Source: Ornithinimicrobium sp. (GTDB lineage Bacteria; Actinomycetota; Actinomycetes; Actinomycetales; Dermatophilaceae). From it: a stretch of 46,605 bases of DNA. The notes beneath the pieces were generated by a model. The model was not told the origin of the DNA, ran no database searches, and saw only the letters and a program-made list of their open reading frames with translations. The translations under genes and the position numbers were made by a program. How positions within the stretch are numbered: the stretch's first letter is position 1; every line of letters starts with the position of its first letter. The stretch spans positions 1 to 46,605 of the forward strand of contig NZ_JAUNVI010000016.1 of the NCBI RefSeq assembly GCF_030537745.1. The letters run 5' to 3'. Shown piece after piece: positions 23,005 to 31,161 of the stretch.

Positions 23005-23214
23005 TCAGACCGTGACGACGAGCGCGTCGTCGGCGAGCAGCACGGGGATGCCGTCCTGGATCGGGTAGCGGCGCCGCTGGCCGGGCCCACCGCAGTCCTC
23101 GGCGCACTGCAGGGCAGGTGCGTCCTGCTCGTCGACGACGTCGACGAGCCGGTGACCGCCGACGGGGCAGCGCAGGATCTCCCGGACCCAGGGTTCGAAC
23201 TGTGGACGTGCCAT
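23005..23214 (-). CDS. Trm112-like small protein
   Basis: A 69-residue protein with the Trm112/YcaR layout. A short helix leads to ILRCPVGGHRLV, then a strand, a LQCAEDCGG Cys cluster, RRYPIQDGIPVLLADDA and the end. The Cys residues could bind zinc. Eukaryotic Trm112 activates methyltransferases; the bacterial role is not established. The ATG shares one base with the manB stop (TGATG), so translation is coupled, and the isomerase gene follows after 10 bp. Such placement between manB and the isomerase is common in actinobacteria. Confidence 0.85.
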   Translation of the reverse strand: MARPQFEPWVREILRCPVGGHRLVDVVDEQDAPALQCAEDCGGPGQRRRYPIQDGIPVLLADDALVVTV

Positions 23215-24659
23215 CAGGTGGCCTCCTGTCGGACCAGCGCCAGGACGGTGTCCCGGACCTGTTCCATCGTGGACGGATCGGCCGCTTCGACATTGAGCCG
23301 GAGCAGCGGTTCGGTGTTGCTAGGCCGCAGGGAGAACCACCACATGGGGGTGGTCCGCGTGGCCTCATGGGTCATGGTCAGCCCGTCGAGGGTGTCCGCG
23401 GTCGCCCCTTGCTGCTGCGCCCACCTGCGGACACGCTCGGTCGCCTCGATCACGTCGGCGACCGTGGAGTTGATCTCGCCGGAGGCGTCGTAGCGCTGGT
23501 AGCGGCCGACCAGCTCCGAGAGCGGTCGAGGCTGTTCGCCGAGGGCCGCCAGCACGTGCAACGCGGCGAGCATGCCGGTGTCGGCAAACCAGAAGTCGCG
23601 GAAGTAGTAGTGCCCCGAGTGCTCTCCCCCGAAGACGGCCTCGTGCTCGGCCATCTGCGCCTTGATGTAGGAGTGCCCGACGCGGGTGCGCACAGGCCGC
23701 GCGCCGAGCTCTTCGATCGTCTCACGCACGGCCCGCGAGCAGATCAGGTTGTGGACGACAGCGATGTCCGCGGGCGAGGTGCCAGAAGCCACGTCCCTGG
23801 CGATCTCGCGGGCCGCCACGAGGGCCGTCAGCGCGCTCGAGCTCACCGGCAGTCCGCGCTCGTCGATGACGAAGCACCGGTCGGCGTCGCCGTCGAAGGC
23901 GAGCCCCAGGTCGGCGTCGTGCTGCAGGACCGCAGCCTGCAGGTCACGCAGGTTCGCCGGTTCGAGCGGGTTGGCCTCGTGGTTGGGGAAGGAGCCGTCC
24001 AGCTCGAAGTAGAGCGGGATCACCCTCAGCGGGAGGCACGCTGCCTCGCCCAGCACTGCCGGGACGGTGTGCCCGGCCATCCCGTTGCCGGCGTCGACGA
24101 CCACGGTGAGGGGCCGGATATCGCGCAGATCGACGAGGGAGTGCAGGTAGGACGCGTAGTCGGTGAGCAGGTCTGCCTGCGTGATCGCGCCTGCCGCCGG
24201 GGCCGTCGAGCGGAGCCCGTCATGGGCCGCACCTCGATCCAGGATCCACTGGGCCAGATCGCGCACCTCCGCCAGGCCGGAGTCCACGCCCACGGGCCGC
24301 GCCCCGGCACGGCAGAGTTTGATGCCGTTGTAGTTTGCCGGGTTGTGGCTCGCGGTGAACATCGCGCCTGGCCGCTGCAGCACTCCGCTGGCGTAGTAGA
24401 GGCCGTCGGTGCTGCACAGCCCGATCATGGTGACGTCCAGGCCGTGGGCGGCCGCAGCGGCCGCGAAGGCCTGGGACAGCTCCGGAGAGGAAGGTCGCAT
24501 GTCGTGACCGATGACGATGCCGGTCTCCCCCTCGGGGAGCACGACGACCTGGGCGAAGGCCGAGCCCAGCGCGGACGCCACCTCGGCGTTAAATTGCTCG
24601 GGCACCAGACCACGCACGTCATAGGCCTTGACGAAGTCGGCGAGTCGGGCGGCGGTCAC
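23214..24659 (-). CDS. manB: Phosphomannomutase/phosphoglucomutase
   Basis: A 481-residue alpha-D-phosphohexomutase. The phosphoserine loop is TASHNPANYNGIK, the Mg2+ loop is FDGDADRCFV, the sugar-specificity loop is GGEHSGHYYFRDF, and the phosphate-binding C-terminal loop is SLRPSNTEPLLRLNVEA. It interconverts mannose-6-P and mannose-1-P, giving GDP-mannose precursors for cell-wall glycans. The GTG at 24659 is preferred over a TTG at 24668 because TAGTCT ends 8 nt before it, and the TTG overlaps that box. The gene heads a manB - Trm112-like - SIS isomerase operon, equivalent to the Rv3257c region. Confidence 0.95.
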   Translation of the reverse strand: MTAARLADFVKAYDVRGLVPEQFNAEVASALGSAFAQVVVLPEGETGIVIGHDMRPSSPELSQAFAAAAAAHGLDVTMIGLCSTDGLYYASGVLQRPGAMFTASHNPANYNGIKLCRAGARPVGVDSGLAEVRDLAQWILDRGAAHDGLRSTAPAAGAITQADLLTDYASYLHSLVDLRDIRPLTVVVDAGNGMAGHTVPAVLGEAACLPLRVIPLYFELDGSFPNHEANPLEPANLRDLQAAVLQHDADLGLAFDGDADRCFVIDERGLPVSSSALTALVAAREIARDVASGTSPADIAVVHNLICSRAVRETIEELGARPVRTRVGHSYIKAQMAEHEAVFGGEHSGHYYFRDFWFADTGMLAALHVLAALGEQPRPLSELVGRYQRYDASGEINSTVADVIEATERVRRWAQQQGATADTLDGLTMTHEATRTTPMWWFSLRPSNTEPLLRLNVEAADPSTMEQVRDTVLALVRQEAT

Positions 24660-24667
24660 GAGAGTCA

Positions 24668-24673
24668 AGACTA
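24668..24673 (-). promoter_or_regulatory. -10 box (TAGTCT) of manB, leaderless-type
   Basis: The hexamer ends 8 nt before the GTG at 24659 and decides between two candidate starts. Confidence 0.5.
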
Positions 24674-24695
24674 ACGAGCCGGGGACGCGGCGGGG

Positions 24696-25070
24696 TCAGC
24701 CGTCGCGCAGCACGCGCAGATGCCCGCGCCGGGTGATCTCGATGACGTTGGCCCCGCGGTGCTCGTCACGGGCCGGTTCGGCCTGGGCGACGGCTCTGCG
24801 ACCCCGGTGCTCACGCACCGCATCGGCGAGCGCGGCCAGATCGTCCGAAGGGGGACGGGCCTGACCCTCAGGCAGCTCGAGCCGGACGACGTCCCAGCCG
24901 CGCGGCGCCGTCAACTTGGTCGCGTGGGTCTCGCACAGGTCGTAGGAGTGCGGCTCTGCGTAGGTGGCCAACGGTCCCAGGACCGCGGTCTGCTCGGCGT
25001 AGACATAGGTCAGAGTCGACGTCGCGGGTCGGGAGCACGCGATCTTGGAGCACTGACGAGAGACGGTCAC
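24696..25070 (-). CDS. DUF3499-family putative zinc-binding protein
   Basis: A 124-residue protein of the Rv3258c type. The N-terminal half has conserved Cys7, Cys12 and CETH (Cys46, His49), which could bind one zinc ion. Between them is an aromatic strand segment (TLTYVYAEQTAVLGPL). The C-terminal half is a charged helix rich in Arg and Glu. Its function is unknown. The GTG at 25070 has TACAGT 8 nt upstream, so a leaderless mRNA is likely. It lies 36 bp before manB and may be partly co-transcribed with it. It is divergent from the metallopeptidase-family gene, as in mycobacteria. Confidence 0.85.
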   Translation of the reverse strand: MTVSRQCSKIACSRPATSTLTYVYAEQTAVLGPLATYAEPHSYDLCETHATKLTAPRGWDVVRLELPEGQARPPSDDLAALADAVREHRGRRAVAQAEPARDEHRGANVIEITRRGHLRVLRDG

Positions 25071-25078
25071 AACACAGC

Positions 25079-25084
25079 ACTGTA
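25079..25084 (-). promoter_or_regulatory. -10 box (TACAGT) of the DUF3499 gene
   Basis: The hexamer ends 8 nt before the GTG at 25070. The remaining 120 bp of the divergent gap shows no repeat or hairpin that I could identify. Confidence 0.5.
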
Positions 25085-25207
25085 GGCGCCCTGACCGTCA
25101 AACCCGTGGAACCACGCGCAGCGGCCAAGCCATCGCCGCTCTCTCCCGCACGCGTTCGTGCCCGCCCGACGCCAGCACTCCACGACACGTCCCGCCTGAG
25201 CGGCCGT

Positions 25208-25213
25208 TAGGGT
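25208..25213 (+). promoter_or_regulatory. -10 box (TAGGGT) of the metallopeptidase-family gene
   Basis: The hexamer ends 8 nt before the GTG at 25222. Confidence 0.5.
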
Positions 25214-25221
25214 CAGGGATC

Positions 25222-25608
25222 GTGGGCACCAGACGGGACCGGCACGGTCGTGGGATGAGGGGGCCGCTGGCGTGGCCAGCGTTGCCGGTGATGATCTCGC
25301 GCAGCGCCAAGTTTGACGAGCTGGTCCTCGACGCGGCAGAGGCCATCGAACGCAAACTGGGGCACGAGCTCGGCGTCGAGCTCGCGGTGGAAGATGTCCC
25401 GCCCTCTGACCCGGCGCCCTGGGAGCACGGGGTGGCGTTGGGTCGACTCTTCCCGGCCGAACGCAACCTGCCGGCCCGGTTGGTCGTCTACCGCCGACCT
25501 CTCACGCAGCGCGCCCTCGACGATGCGGATCTGGCCGCGGTCGTCCACGAGGTTCTCGCGGAGCAGATCGCCCGGATGCTCGGCCGGGATCCGGACGACC
25601 TGCTGTGA
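25222..25608 (+). CDS. Metallopeptidase-family protein with incomplete zinc motif
   Basis: A 128-residue protein matching the Rv3259-type, zincin-like family often annotated as metallopeptidase. Residues after about 24 (MISRSAKFDELVLDAAEAIE) show the family's alpha-beta pattern. Near the C-terminus the expected HExxH helix reads VVHEVLAEQIARML: His and Glu are present, but the second His is replaced. Catalysis as a standard zincin is therefore doubtful. The GTG at 25222 is chosen because of the TAGGGT box 8 nt upstream; an ATG at 25291 would start nearer the conserved domain. It converges on the DUF5719 gene. Confidence 0.75.
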   Translation: MGTRRDRHGRGMRGPLAWPALPVMISRSAKFDELVLDAAEAIERKLGHELGVELAVEDVPPSDPAPWEHGVALGRLFPAERNLPARLVVYRRPLTQRALDDADLAAVVHEVLAEQIARMLGRDPDDLL

Positions 25609-25630
25609 GCCGGGCGAGCGCCGACCACCG

Positions 25631-27424
25631 CTAGGGCGTGCGCACCTGGACCTGCGTGACGACGCGAGTCCACGGCACCCCGGGCAGGGTCGTCGAGGCG
25701 GCGAAGGGGCCGAGGTCGTCTGCCCCCACCACGTGCAGGGCCGCCGCGACGCCGGCCGTCCCCTCCGGCATGACCCAGACAGCGCGCGCCGCTGCCGGCA
25801 CCACGATCGTGCGTGTCGAGTCGTTGGGGATCCGGTCCAGGTCGTCGGTGAAGGTGGTGCCGTCCGCCCGCAACCAGACCAGCCGGGCGTCGACCGCGTC
25901 GACGGCCGTCACGGCGAGCGTCAGCTCGGCACCTGGCAGCCCGCTCAGGTCAGGGATGGCGATGCCGACGGGACCAGTATGGAGCGCGCTGGCCGCCACC
26001 CACGCGAGGTCGCCCGCGGGGTGCACCAGAGGCTCTGCCTGGGTCGGGCCTGAGGTGCTGGTGCCGGTGTCCTTGGCGGGTGGCTTGGTCGTCTTCTTGG
26101 TGCTGTCTTTGACGTCCTTGGTCGCCGCTTCGCCTTTGACGACGACGGCGGTCTTGCTCCTGGGCAGGAACTGGCTCTGAGCCCCTGCCGTGACCGGGAC
26201 GTCAGAACGGATGCGCAGGGCGTTCACGCCCGCCGGGAGGTCATCGAGCACGACGTCGACCGTGTGTCCCGCCGGGATCCTGGTCACGTGCGAGGAGAGT
26301 CGTTGCGCGCCGTCCTTGGTGAGCGCGGTGAGGTCGACGACGGCCGGCTGATCACCCGGGGCGACCAGACGAACCGTGACCGGGCCGCTCTCTGCCCCCT
26401 CGTCCTCGTCGGTGCCCTCGCGCGGCAGAGCGGGCAGCACCAGGTCGGTGCTGGGTTCGGCTGCGTTCGTGACAATCTCGGAGCCAAGGTCGGTAGTCCC
26501 GTCCCGCGAGAGCACACCGAGATGGGCCACCACGGGTCCGCCACCGGCCTCGACTCGGATCACCGGCGACTCGACAGCTGGGGCAAAGCCGTCGACCAGT
26601 TGGACAACCTGGCCGTGTGGGGGGACGACGATCCCGCCCCCCCCGGTCATGGTGACCGGACCGTCCGCCCCCCAGATGCTCACGGTGGCCGTGACGGCGT
26701 CGGCGCCGGGGTTGACGAGCACCAGTTGCTCGCTGCGTCCGGGCTCTCCGCTGCCACCGACCAGCCACTGGACCTCCTGGGCACCGGTGCAGGCGGCCAC
26801 ACTGAGCCCACGCCCGCCAGGCTCGGTCGAGAGAGCGACCTGGCTCGCAACGGCGCCGGCGGCACGCCTGCCTTCAGCCTGCAGCCACGCGCCGGAAGGG
26901 TCGTCGACCTCCAGCTCCACCGGATCAGCGGCGACGTCGCGCTCGCCACCTCTCGTGAGGTGCAGCGACGCACTGCCTACAGGGGTGCCTCCGCCCCCGG
27001 GGTCATCGATCACCTCCGTCGGCGCGGTAGCAGCCATCAGACCGACCTGCGCCCGCGCCGCATCGTCGGCCACGCCGAGGTACTGCCCCGGGCACCCGAC
27101 CGAAGCGGAGGTCACCCACGGTGACGCTGCGGACACGGCAGCCTCATCGGTCGCGACCACGCCCTGAGCCGCCGAGCCCAAGGGCAGGTGCACCACGCCG
27201 TCGACGAACTGGGCGGCGAGCACCAGACCAGCGGCGGCGGCACCGATCAGGACCAGCCGCCACAGACCAGGATGACGAGGCGTCTGCCACTCCGCCGTTC
27301 CTTCGACCTGCGCGTCGTCCATCGCCTCGTTCAGAAGCTCAACCGTCGTCTCAACCAACGGCTCGTCCACGGTCTCGACCACAGGCTCACCCATCGGGTG
27401 GTCCATCTGCTCCTCGCCACTCAC
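25631..27424 (-). CDS. DUF5719-family membrane-anchored extracellular protein
   Basis: A 597-residue protein. About 55 acidic residues (many Glu/Val, e.g. EPVVETVDEPLVETTVELL) form an N-terminal cytoplasmic part. One membrane segment follows (LWRLVLIGAAAAGLVLAAQF) and then a long strand-rich extracellular region with VTVRLVAPGDQPAVVDLTAL-like modules and a Lys/Thr/Ser linker (about 455-480). No catalytic motif is visible. The GTG at 27424 overlaps the stop of the giant glycosyltransferase gene (GTGA), so the two products are probably made together and may act together in envelope glycan assembly. Its function is unknown. Confidence 0.8.
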   Translation of the reverse strand: MSGEEQMDHPMGEPVVETVDEPLVETTVELLNEAMDDAQVEGTAEWQTPRHPGLWRLVLIGAAAAGLVLAAQFVDGVVHLPLGSAAQGVVATDEAAVSAASPWVTSASVGCPGQYLGVADDAARAQVGLMAATAPTEVIDDPGGGGTPVGSASLHLTRGGERDVAADPVELEVDDPSGAWLQAEGRRAAGAVASQVALSTEPGGRGLSVAACTGAQEVQWLVGGSGEPGRSEQLVLVNPGADAVTATVSIWGADGPVTMTGGGGIVVPPHGQVVQLVDGFAPAVESPVIRVEAGGGPVVAHLGVLSRDGTTDLGSEIVTNAAEPSTDLVLPALPREGTDEDEGAESGPVTVRLVAPGDQPAVVDLTALTKDGAQRLSSHVTRIPAGHTVDVVLDDLPAGVNALRIRSDVPVTAGAQSQFLPRSKTAVVVKGEAATKDVKDSTKKTTKPPAKDTGTSTSGPTQAEPLVHPAGDLAWVAASALHTGPVGIAIPDLSGLPGAELTLAVTAVDAVDARLVWLRADGTTFTDDLDRIPNDSTRTIVVPAAARAVWVMPEGTAGVAAALHVVGADDLGPFAASTTLPGVPWTRVVTQVQVRTP

Positions 27425-30400
27425 GATGCCTTCTCCTCCGACTCGCTGCGGCCGAAAGGCAGCGCCAGGAACGCGATCACCACGGCCAGCGCGAGTGCGA
27501 GCAGGTGCCACGGCAACGCCGGAGTCCGGAGCACGACCTCAACCTCGTGGCTGCCGCCCGGCAGCGCTGCCGTGCCGTCCTGGACCACCGGGACGGACGC
27601 CCCGTCGACCAGGACGGTGACCTCTGACGCCCAACCCTGGCCCTCGGACGCACTGAGCACCGCACCTGCTGGCAGGTCCTCGACCCGGCCCACCGAGGTC
27701 CCATGCGCTCCGGTGACCCGAAGGTGATCGAGGACCACCCCATCTGCGGCCAGGACCTGGACCCTCGCGTGCTCGTTGTCGAGCATCCGCCAGAGCACCC
27801 GGTCTGCTGGACTGCTCACGCGCGTCATGCCGGGCAGTCTGTCCACCACGGTCACCAGGGGGTCCGACTCCTCCGCCCGCACCTCGACATACCCGACCCC
27901 CAGCGCCTGTAGTTGTGCCAACGCCTCGGCCGGCGTGCCCTCGCCGGTCATCGTCGAGACCGCCGCAGCGACCGGCGCCGGGTCAGCATGGGCTCCGCTC
28001 ACCTCCCAGGCGAGGTCGCGCAGGATGCGGGCGGGCTCCGGCTCGACCCCGACCAGATCGGCGCTGACGAGGTGGGCAGCCTCGCTGTCGCCGCCCACGG
28101 TGTCGGCTGGCACGGAGGGCTCCAGGATGAGCGTTCGCAGAGCCAGTGGGCCACGTGCCTGCTCGGCGGCAACGGCCGGCAGGGGCGCGACCGCTCTAGA
28201 GAGCCGCGTGTCCATTGCACCGGGGATAGATAGTCCGGGTGCGACCATGCTCCACGTCAGACCCACCACCGCCGCGAGCGAAAGGACGCCACAGGACGCC
28301 CAGGCCAGCGTCGTGGTGGCCCTGGCCCGTGGTGACCGAACGGTCCCGGCTGCCGCTGCGGCGCGTCCAGCGTCGGACGTGACCAGCAGGTGCTCGAGCA
28401 GGAGCGCGGCTGCGATCAGGAGCGCAGCTGCGGTGAGCGAGAGGATGGTGCCCGGCCACGCGGTCACGCTCGCCCCCGCCTGGGGGTGGCCGGCCGGTAG
28501 CTCCCCCAGCCCGATGCGCGGAGCGACGAACGCCAGGCCGAGGGTGAGCAGTGCGCCGCCTACCAGGACCCCGGCGCGTCGACCCGCCGCTTTGGGCAAC
28601 AGGAGGGCACCCAGCGCCGCGAGCCAGATCGGCACGCTCAGCCACAGCGGGAACGCCGCCCAGCTCCCGGGATCGAACGGCATACCGGCATTGAGCAGCA
28701 TCATCTGCCACGCGCTGGCCGCCGCGGGGAGCCCGTCGCCAGCCAGCGTGGCACCGGCTCCGCCGAGCAACCGGCTCGGCGCGGACCAGAGCACCGGGAG
28801 CCACGGGAGCATGAGCAGCCAGGGCAGGAGGGCCAGGGCCAGGCCGCGCCAGCGGGCGCGAGCACGGCCGCCGACGACCAGCAACAGCCCGGCGAGGCTC
28901 GCCGCCACGAGGACGAGCGGCACCCATTGCGCGGCGACGGCTATCCCCAGCACAGTCGCAAAGGTGGCCGCGGTGCGCCGAGTGCTCGGTGCAGAGTCGC
29001 TGGACACGGCATAGCCGGCCACCAGCAGCGGCGCGAGCACGTGCACGACGACCGGCCCGACGCGTCCCGTCGAGACGGCCGCGGTGAGCGGGAGGGCCCC
29101 TGCCCAGCCGAGCGCGAGCACTGCGCGCAGCCAGCGGCGGCGGGTTGCCCGGCGCAACCCCAGATAGGCGGTGAGGACGCTCAACGGTGCCGCGAGCGCC
29201 AGCACCAGGCTCAGTGCCACCCCAGCCGTCGCGGTGCCGGTGGCGCCGCCGGGGAGGAGCTCCACGGCACGGGTGAGCGCGGACGCGGGCACCAACCACG
29301 CCTCTGCGCTCCCGGCATGCCCGAGCCCACCGCCGCGCCAGCCGTCCAGGGCGGAGCGCCACAGCCCTGCGGCATCCGCGGACGCTGCTCCGAGCTCACC
29401 GCCGGCGACGCCGCTCGATCCTGGGCGAAGTGCGCCCAGCAGCGGCCACCAGTGGTAGGTGGTGAGCACCACGGTCGCCAGCGCGGCCAGCGCCAACGGC
29501 CAGCTCCAGCGCGATGGCCGCGCCGCCGGTTGGCCAAGGTCGGAGAACTCCTCGGACACGGGCCCAGCCTCGGTCCCTTGCCGGGCGGTCCCCGCGGCAG
29601 CCCGGTTTCGGGAAGCGTCGACCGATCGTGGGTCGAGAGCCTCTCCGAGGGTCTCCACCGTCGACCGTAGGCCCGCGGACCGGGGGACGAAGAGGACGCC
29701 GAGGTCCGCGGGACTGACCCGGCGATGCGGGCGGAAGCGCCACCTGGCACGCCATCCGCGCAAGGGCGCGAACACCGCGCGCACGTCGGCCCACTCGTCC
29801 GCCGCCTCATGGGTCCGCTTGACCAGGAGCAGGAGCACGGCCGCCAGGGAGCTCGTGACGAGCACGCCGAGCGCGCGCCAGATACTGGCCAGCAGTGAGC
29901 TGCGTGCCAACGCGAGCTGGCGGAGCCGGATCCGGGTGCGGCGCGGGTGGGTGACCCCCAACCCGACGGGCCCCTGGGCGACCACGGCGTCCGGAGCCAC
30001 CACGACGCGTTCGCCGTGCAGGTGAATCCGCCACCCCAGGTCGAGGCCCTCTACCCCGTCGGAGCCAAAATTGGGATCCAGTCCGCCGACGTCGGCGAGC
30101 ACGTCGCTGCGGACCAGGACGCCGGCGAGTGGTGCGCCGAGGACATCCTGGCGAAGGTCGAGCTGGCCCTGGTCGACCAGGGCGGCTGCACGCTGGTCGA
30201 CGGCACGTCCGGCGGGGGTGATGTGCTGCCCCACGCCGATCAGCAGACGGGGATCGTCAGCGCGGACCAGCTTGGGCCCGACCAGGCCGACCCGGCTGGT
30301 GCGTCGCACCGCCGCGGCAAGCGCCTCGAGCGCCCTCGGATCCGGTCTGCTGTCGTCGTGCAGCAGCCAGAGCCAGTGGTTCTCGTGCACCGGGAGCTCC

Positions 30401-30732
30401 GCCCGCGCGTCGTCCAAGACCCGCCACAGTTGCGGCTCGCCGTCGGCCGCTGCTGCCCCAGGGGGGGTGGGGCGGTGCACGACCGGCAGCTCCGTCCGAG
30501 CGTCGACGAACTCGTGGTCCTGCGGGTCGAGGCCGCAGATCAGCAGGCGTTGCGGAGCAAGGGTCTGGGCAACTATCGCGTCGAGGAGGTGGCCGAGGGA
30601 GTCCGGGGATGTCCCGGGGTGGGCGAGGACGACGACGGTGACGTCGCCGACGCTCGACCGCGCGGGGGGCATTGATCCCGGTCGCGGCCCGGGGTCACCG
30701 GGCGCGTCAGAATTGGTTGGTCTGACCGTCAC
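27421..30732 (-). CDS. Giant GT2-family membrane glycosyltransferase
   Basis: A 1103-residue protein. The N-terminal GT2 domain (about 28-270) begins VTVVVLAHPGTSPDSLGHLL and contains HDDSRPDPRALEAL, the likely metal/nucleotide Asp motif, and LDLGWRIHLHGERV. Then come a first membrane pair (about 287-307), a cytoplasmic loop and about ten hydrophobic segments from 400 to 850. An extracytoplasmic region (about 860-1070) and a last membrane helix (LLALALAVVIAFLALPF) complete it. The architecture resembles polyprenyl-linked sugar transferases of the actinobacterial wall, but donor and acceptor cannot be told. The GTG at 30732 lies 4 nt after the whiB2 stop; an ATG at 30672 is a possible shorter start. 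Confidence 0.85.
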   Translation of the reverse strand: MTVRPTNSDAPGDPGPRPGSMPPARSSVGDVTVVVLAHPGTSPDSLGHLLDAIVAQTLAPQRLLICGLDPQDHEFVDARTELPVVHRPTPPGAAAADGEPQLWRVLDDARAELPVHENHWLWLLHDDSRPDPRALEALAAAVRRTSRVGLVGPKLVRADDPRLLIGVGQHITPAGRAVDQRAAALVDQGQLDLRQDVLGAPLAGVLVRSDVLADVGGLDPNFGSDGVEGLDLGWRIHLHGERVVVAPDAVVAQGPVGLGVTHPRRTRIRLRQLALARSSLLASIWRALGVLVTSSLAAVLLLLVKRTHEAADEWADVRAVFAPLRGWRARWRFRPHRRVSPADLGVLFVPRSAGLRSTVETLGEALDPRSVDASRNRAAAGTARQGTEAGPVSEEFSDLGQPAARPSRWSWPLALAALATVVLTTYHWWPLLGALRPGSSGVAGGELGAASADAAGLWRSALDGWRGGGLGHAGSAEAWLVPASALTRAVELLPGGATGTATAGVALSLVLALAAPLSVLTAYLGLRRATRRRWLRAVLALGWAGALPLTAAVSTGRVGPVVVHVLAPLLVAGYAVSSDSAPSTRRTAATFATVLGIAVAAQWVPLVLVAASLAGLLLVVGGRARARWRGLALALLPWLLMLPWLPVLWSAPSRLLGGAGATLAGDGLPAAASAWQMMLLNAGMPFDPGSWAAFPLWLSVPIWLAALGALLLPKAAGRRAGVLVGGALLTLGLAFVAPRIGLGELPAGHPQAGASVTAWPGTILSLTAAALLIAAALLLEHLLVTSDAGRAAAAAGTVRSPRARATTTLAWASCGVLSLAAVVGLTWSMVAPGLSIPGAMDTRLSRAVAPLPAVAAEQARGPLALRTLILEPSVPADTVGGDSEAAHLVSADLVGVEPEPARILRDLAWEVSGAHADPAPVAAAVSTMTGEGTPAEALAQLQALGVGYVEVRAEESDPLVTVVDRLPGMTRVSSPADRVLWRMLDNEHARVQVLAADGVVLDHLRVTGAHGTSVGRVEDLPAGAVLSASEGQGWASEVTVLVDGASVPVVQDGTAALPGGSHEVEVVLRTPALPWHLLALALAVVIAFLALPFGRSESEEKAS

Positions 30733-30736
30733 CGAG

Positions 30737-31006
30737 TCAGACAGCGCGCTTCTTCAGCTTGCGCCGCTCCCGCTCGGACAGTCCACCCCAGATCCCGAAG
30801 CGCTCGTCATTGGCGAGCGCATAGTCCAGGCACTCGGCCCGCACCTCGCAGGAGACGCAGACTTTCTTCGCGTCGCGGGTCGAACCACCCTTTTCTGGAA
30901 AGAAGGCCTCCGGGTCAGTCTGCGCGCACAGGGCCCGCTCCTGCCAGGAAGGCTCTTCAACCTCATCGATGCCCTTCAGCAACGCCAACATTTCTCGCTC
31001 GTGCAT
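30737..31006 (-). CDS. whiB2: WhiB2-type iron-sulfur transcription factor
   Basis: An 89-residue protein, the same length as M. tuberculosis WhiB2. Cys27, Cys50, Cys53 and Cys59 ligate a 4Fe-4S cluster. The G-I-W-G-G turn is at 71-75 and the basic DNA-contact tail is ERERRKLKKRAV. The core TDPEAFFPEKGGSTRDAKKV is nearly identical to WhiB2/WhmD, which is needed for septation and cell division. The ATG at 31006 follows GAGGAGG by 3 nt. An upstream in-frame GTG (31054) would add 16 residues but lacks a ribosome site. The next gene starts 4 nt after its stop, linking this regulator to the glycosyltransferase and DUF5719 genes. Confidence 0.95.
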   Translation of the reverse strand: MHEREMLALLKGIDEVEEPSWQERALCAQTDPEAFFPEKGGSTRDAKKVCVSCEVRAECLDYALANDERFGIWGGLSERERRKLKKRAV

Positions 31007-31090
31007 GGCTCCTCCTCGACCTAGGCCTACACGGGTTCTCTTCAGTTCTCTCACCCGAGCTGCCCTCGGACGAAAGGTTACGTCAAGAGA

Positions 31091-31119
31091 ATTACACGCG
31101 TGTCATCCCCAAGAGTCAA
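31091..31119 (-). promoter_or_regulatory. Strong sigma-70-type promoter of whiB2 with dyad on the -10
   Basis: On the minus strand TTGACT (31119-31114) and TGTAAT (31096-31091) are exactly 17 bp apart, the best promoter match in the window. The palindrome ACACGCGTGT (31094-31103) overlaps the -10 and the spacer, and extends imperfectly to 16 bp. A leader of about 80 nt follows. Confidence 0.65.
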
Positions 31120-31149
31120 CCCCTGATCTGCTATTGCCTCCCCAACTCT

Positions 31150-31155
31150 CACAAT
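31150..31155 (+). promoter_or_regulatory. Weak -10-like box (CACAAT) of fbiA
   Basis: CACAAT ends 6 nt before the fbiA ATG. It departs from TANNNT at the first base, so this is a tentative leaderless promoter. Confidence 0.3.
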
Positions 31156-31161
31156 GGGGGT

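Noticed and set aside
31007-31054. A 16-residue N-terminal extension of WhiB2 from an upstream in-frame GTG
   Set aside because: It lacks a ribosome site, while the ATG at 31006 has GAGGAGG and gives the normal 89-residue length.
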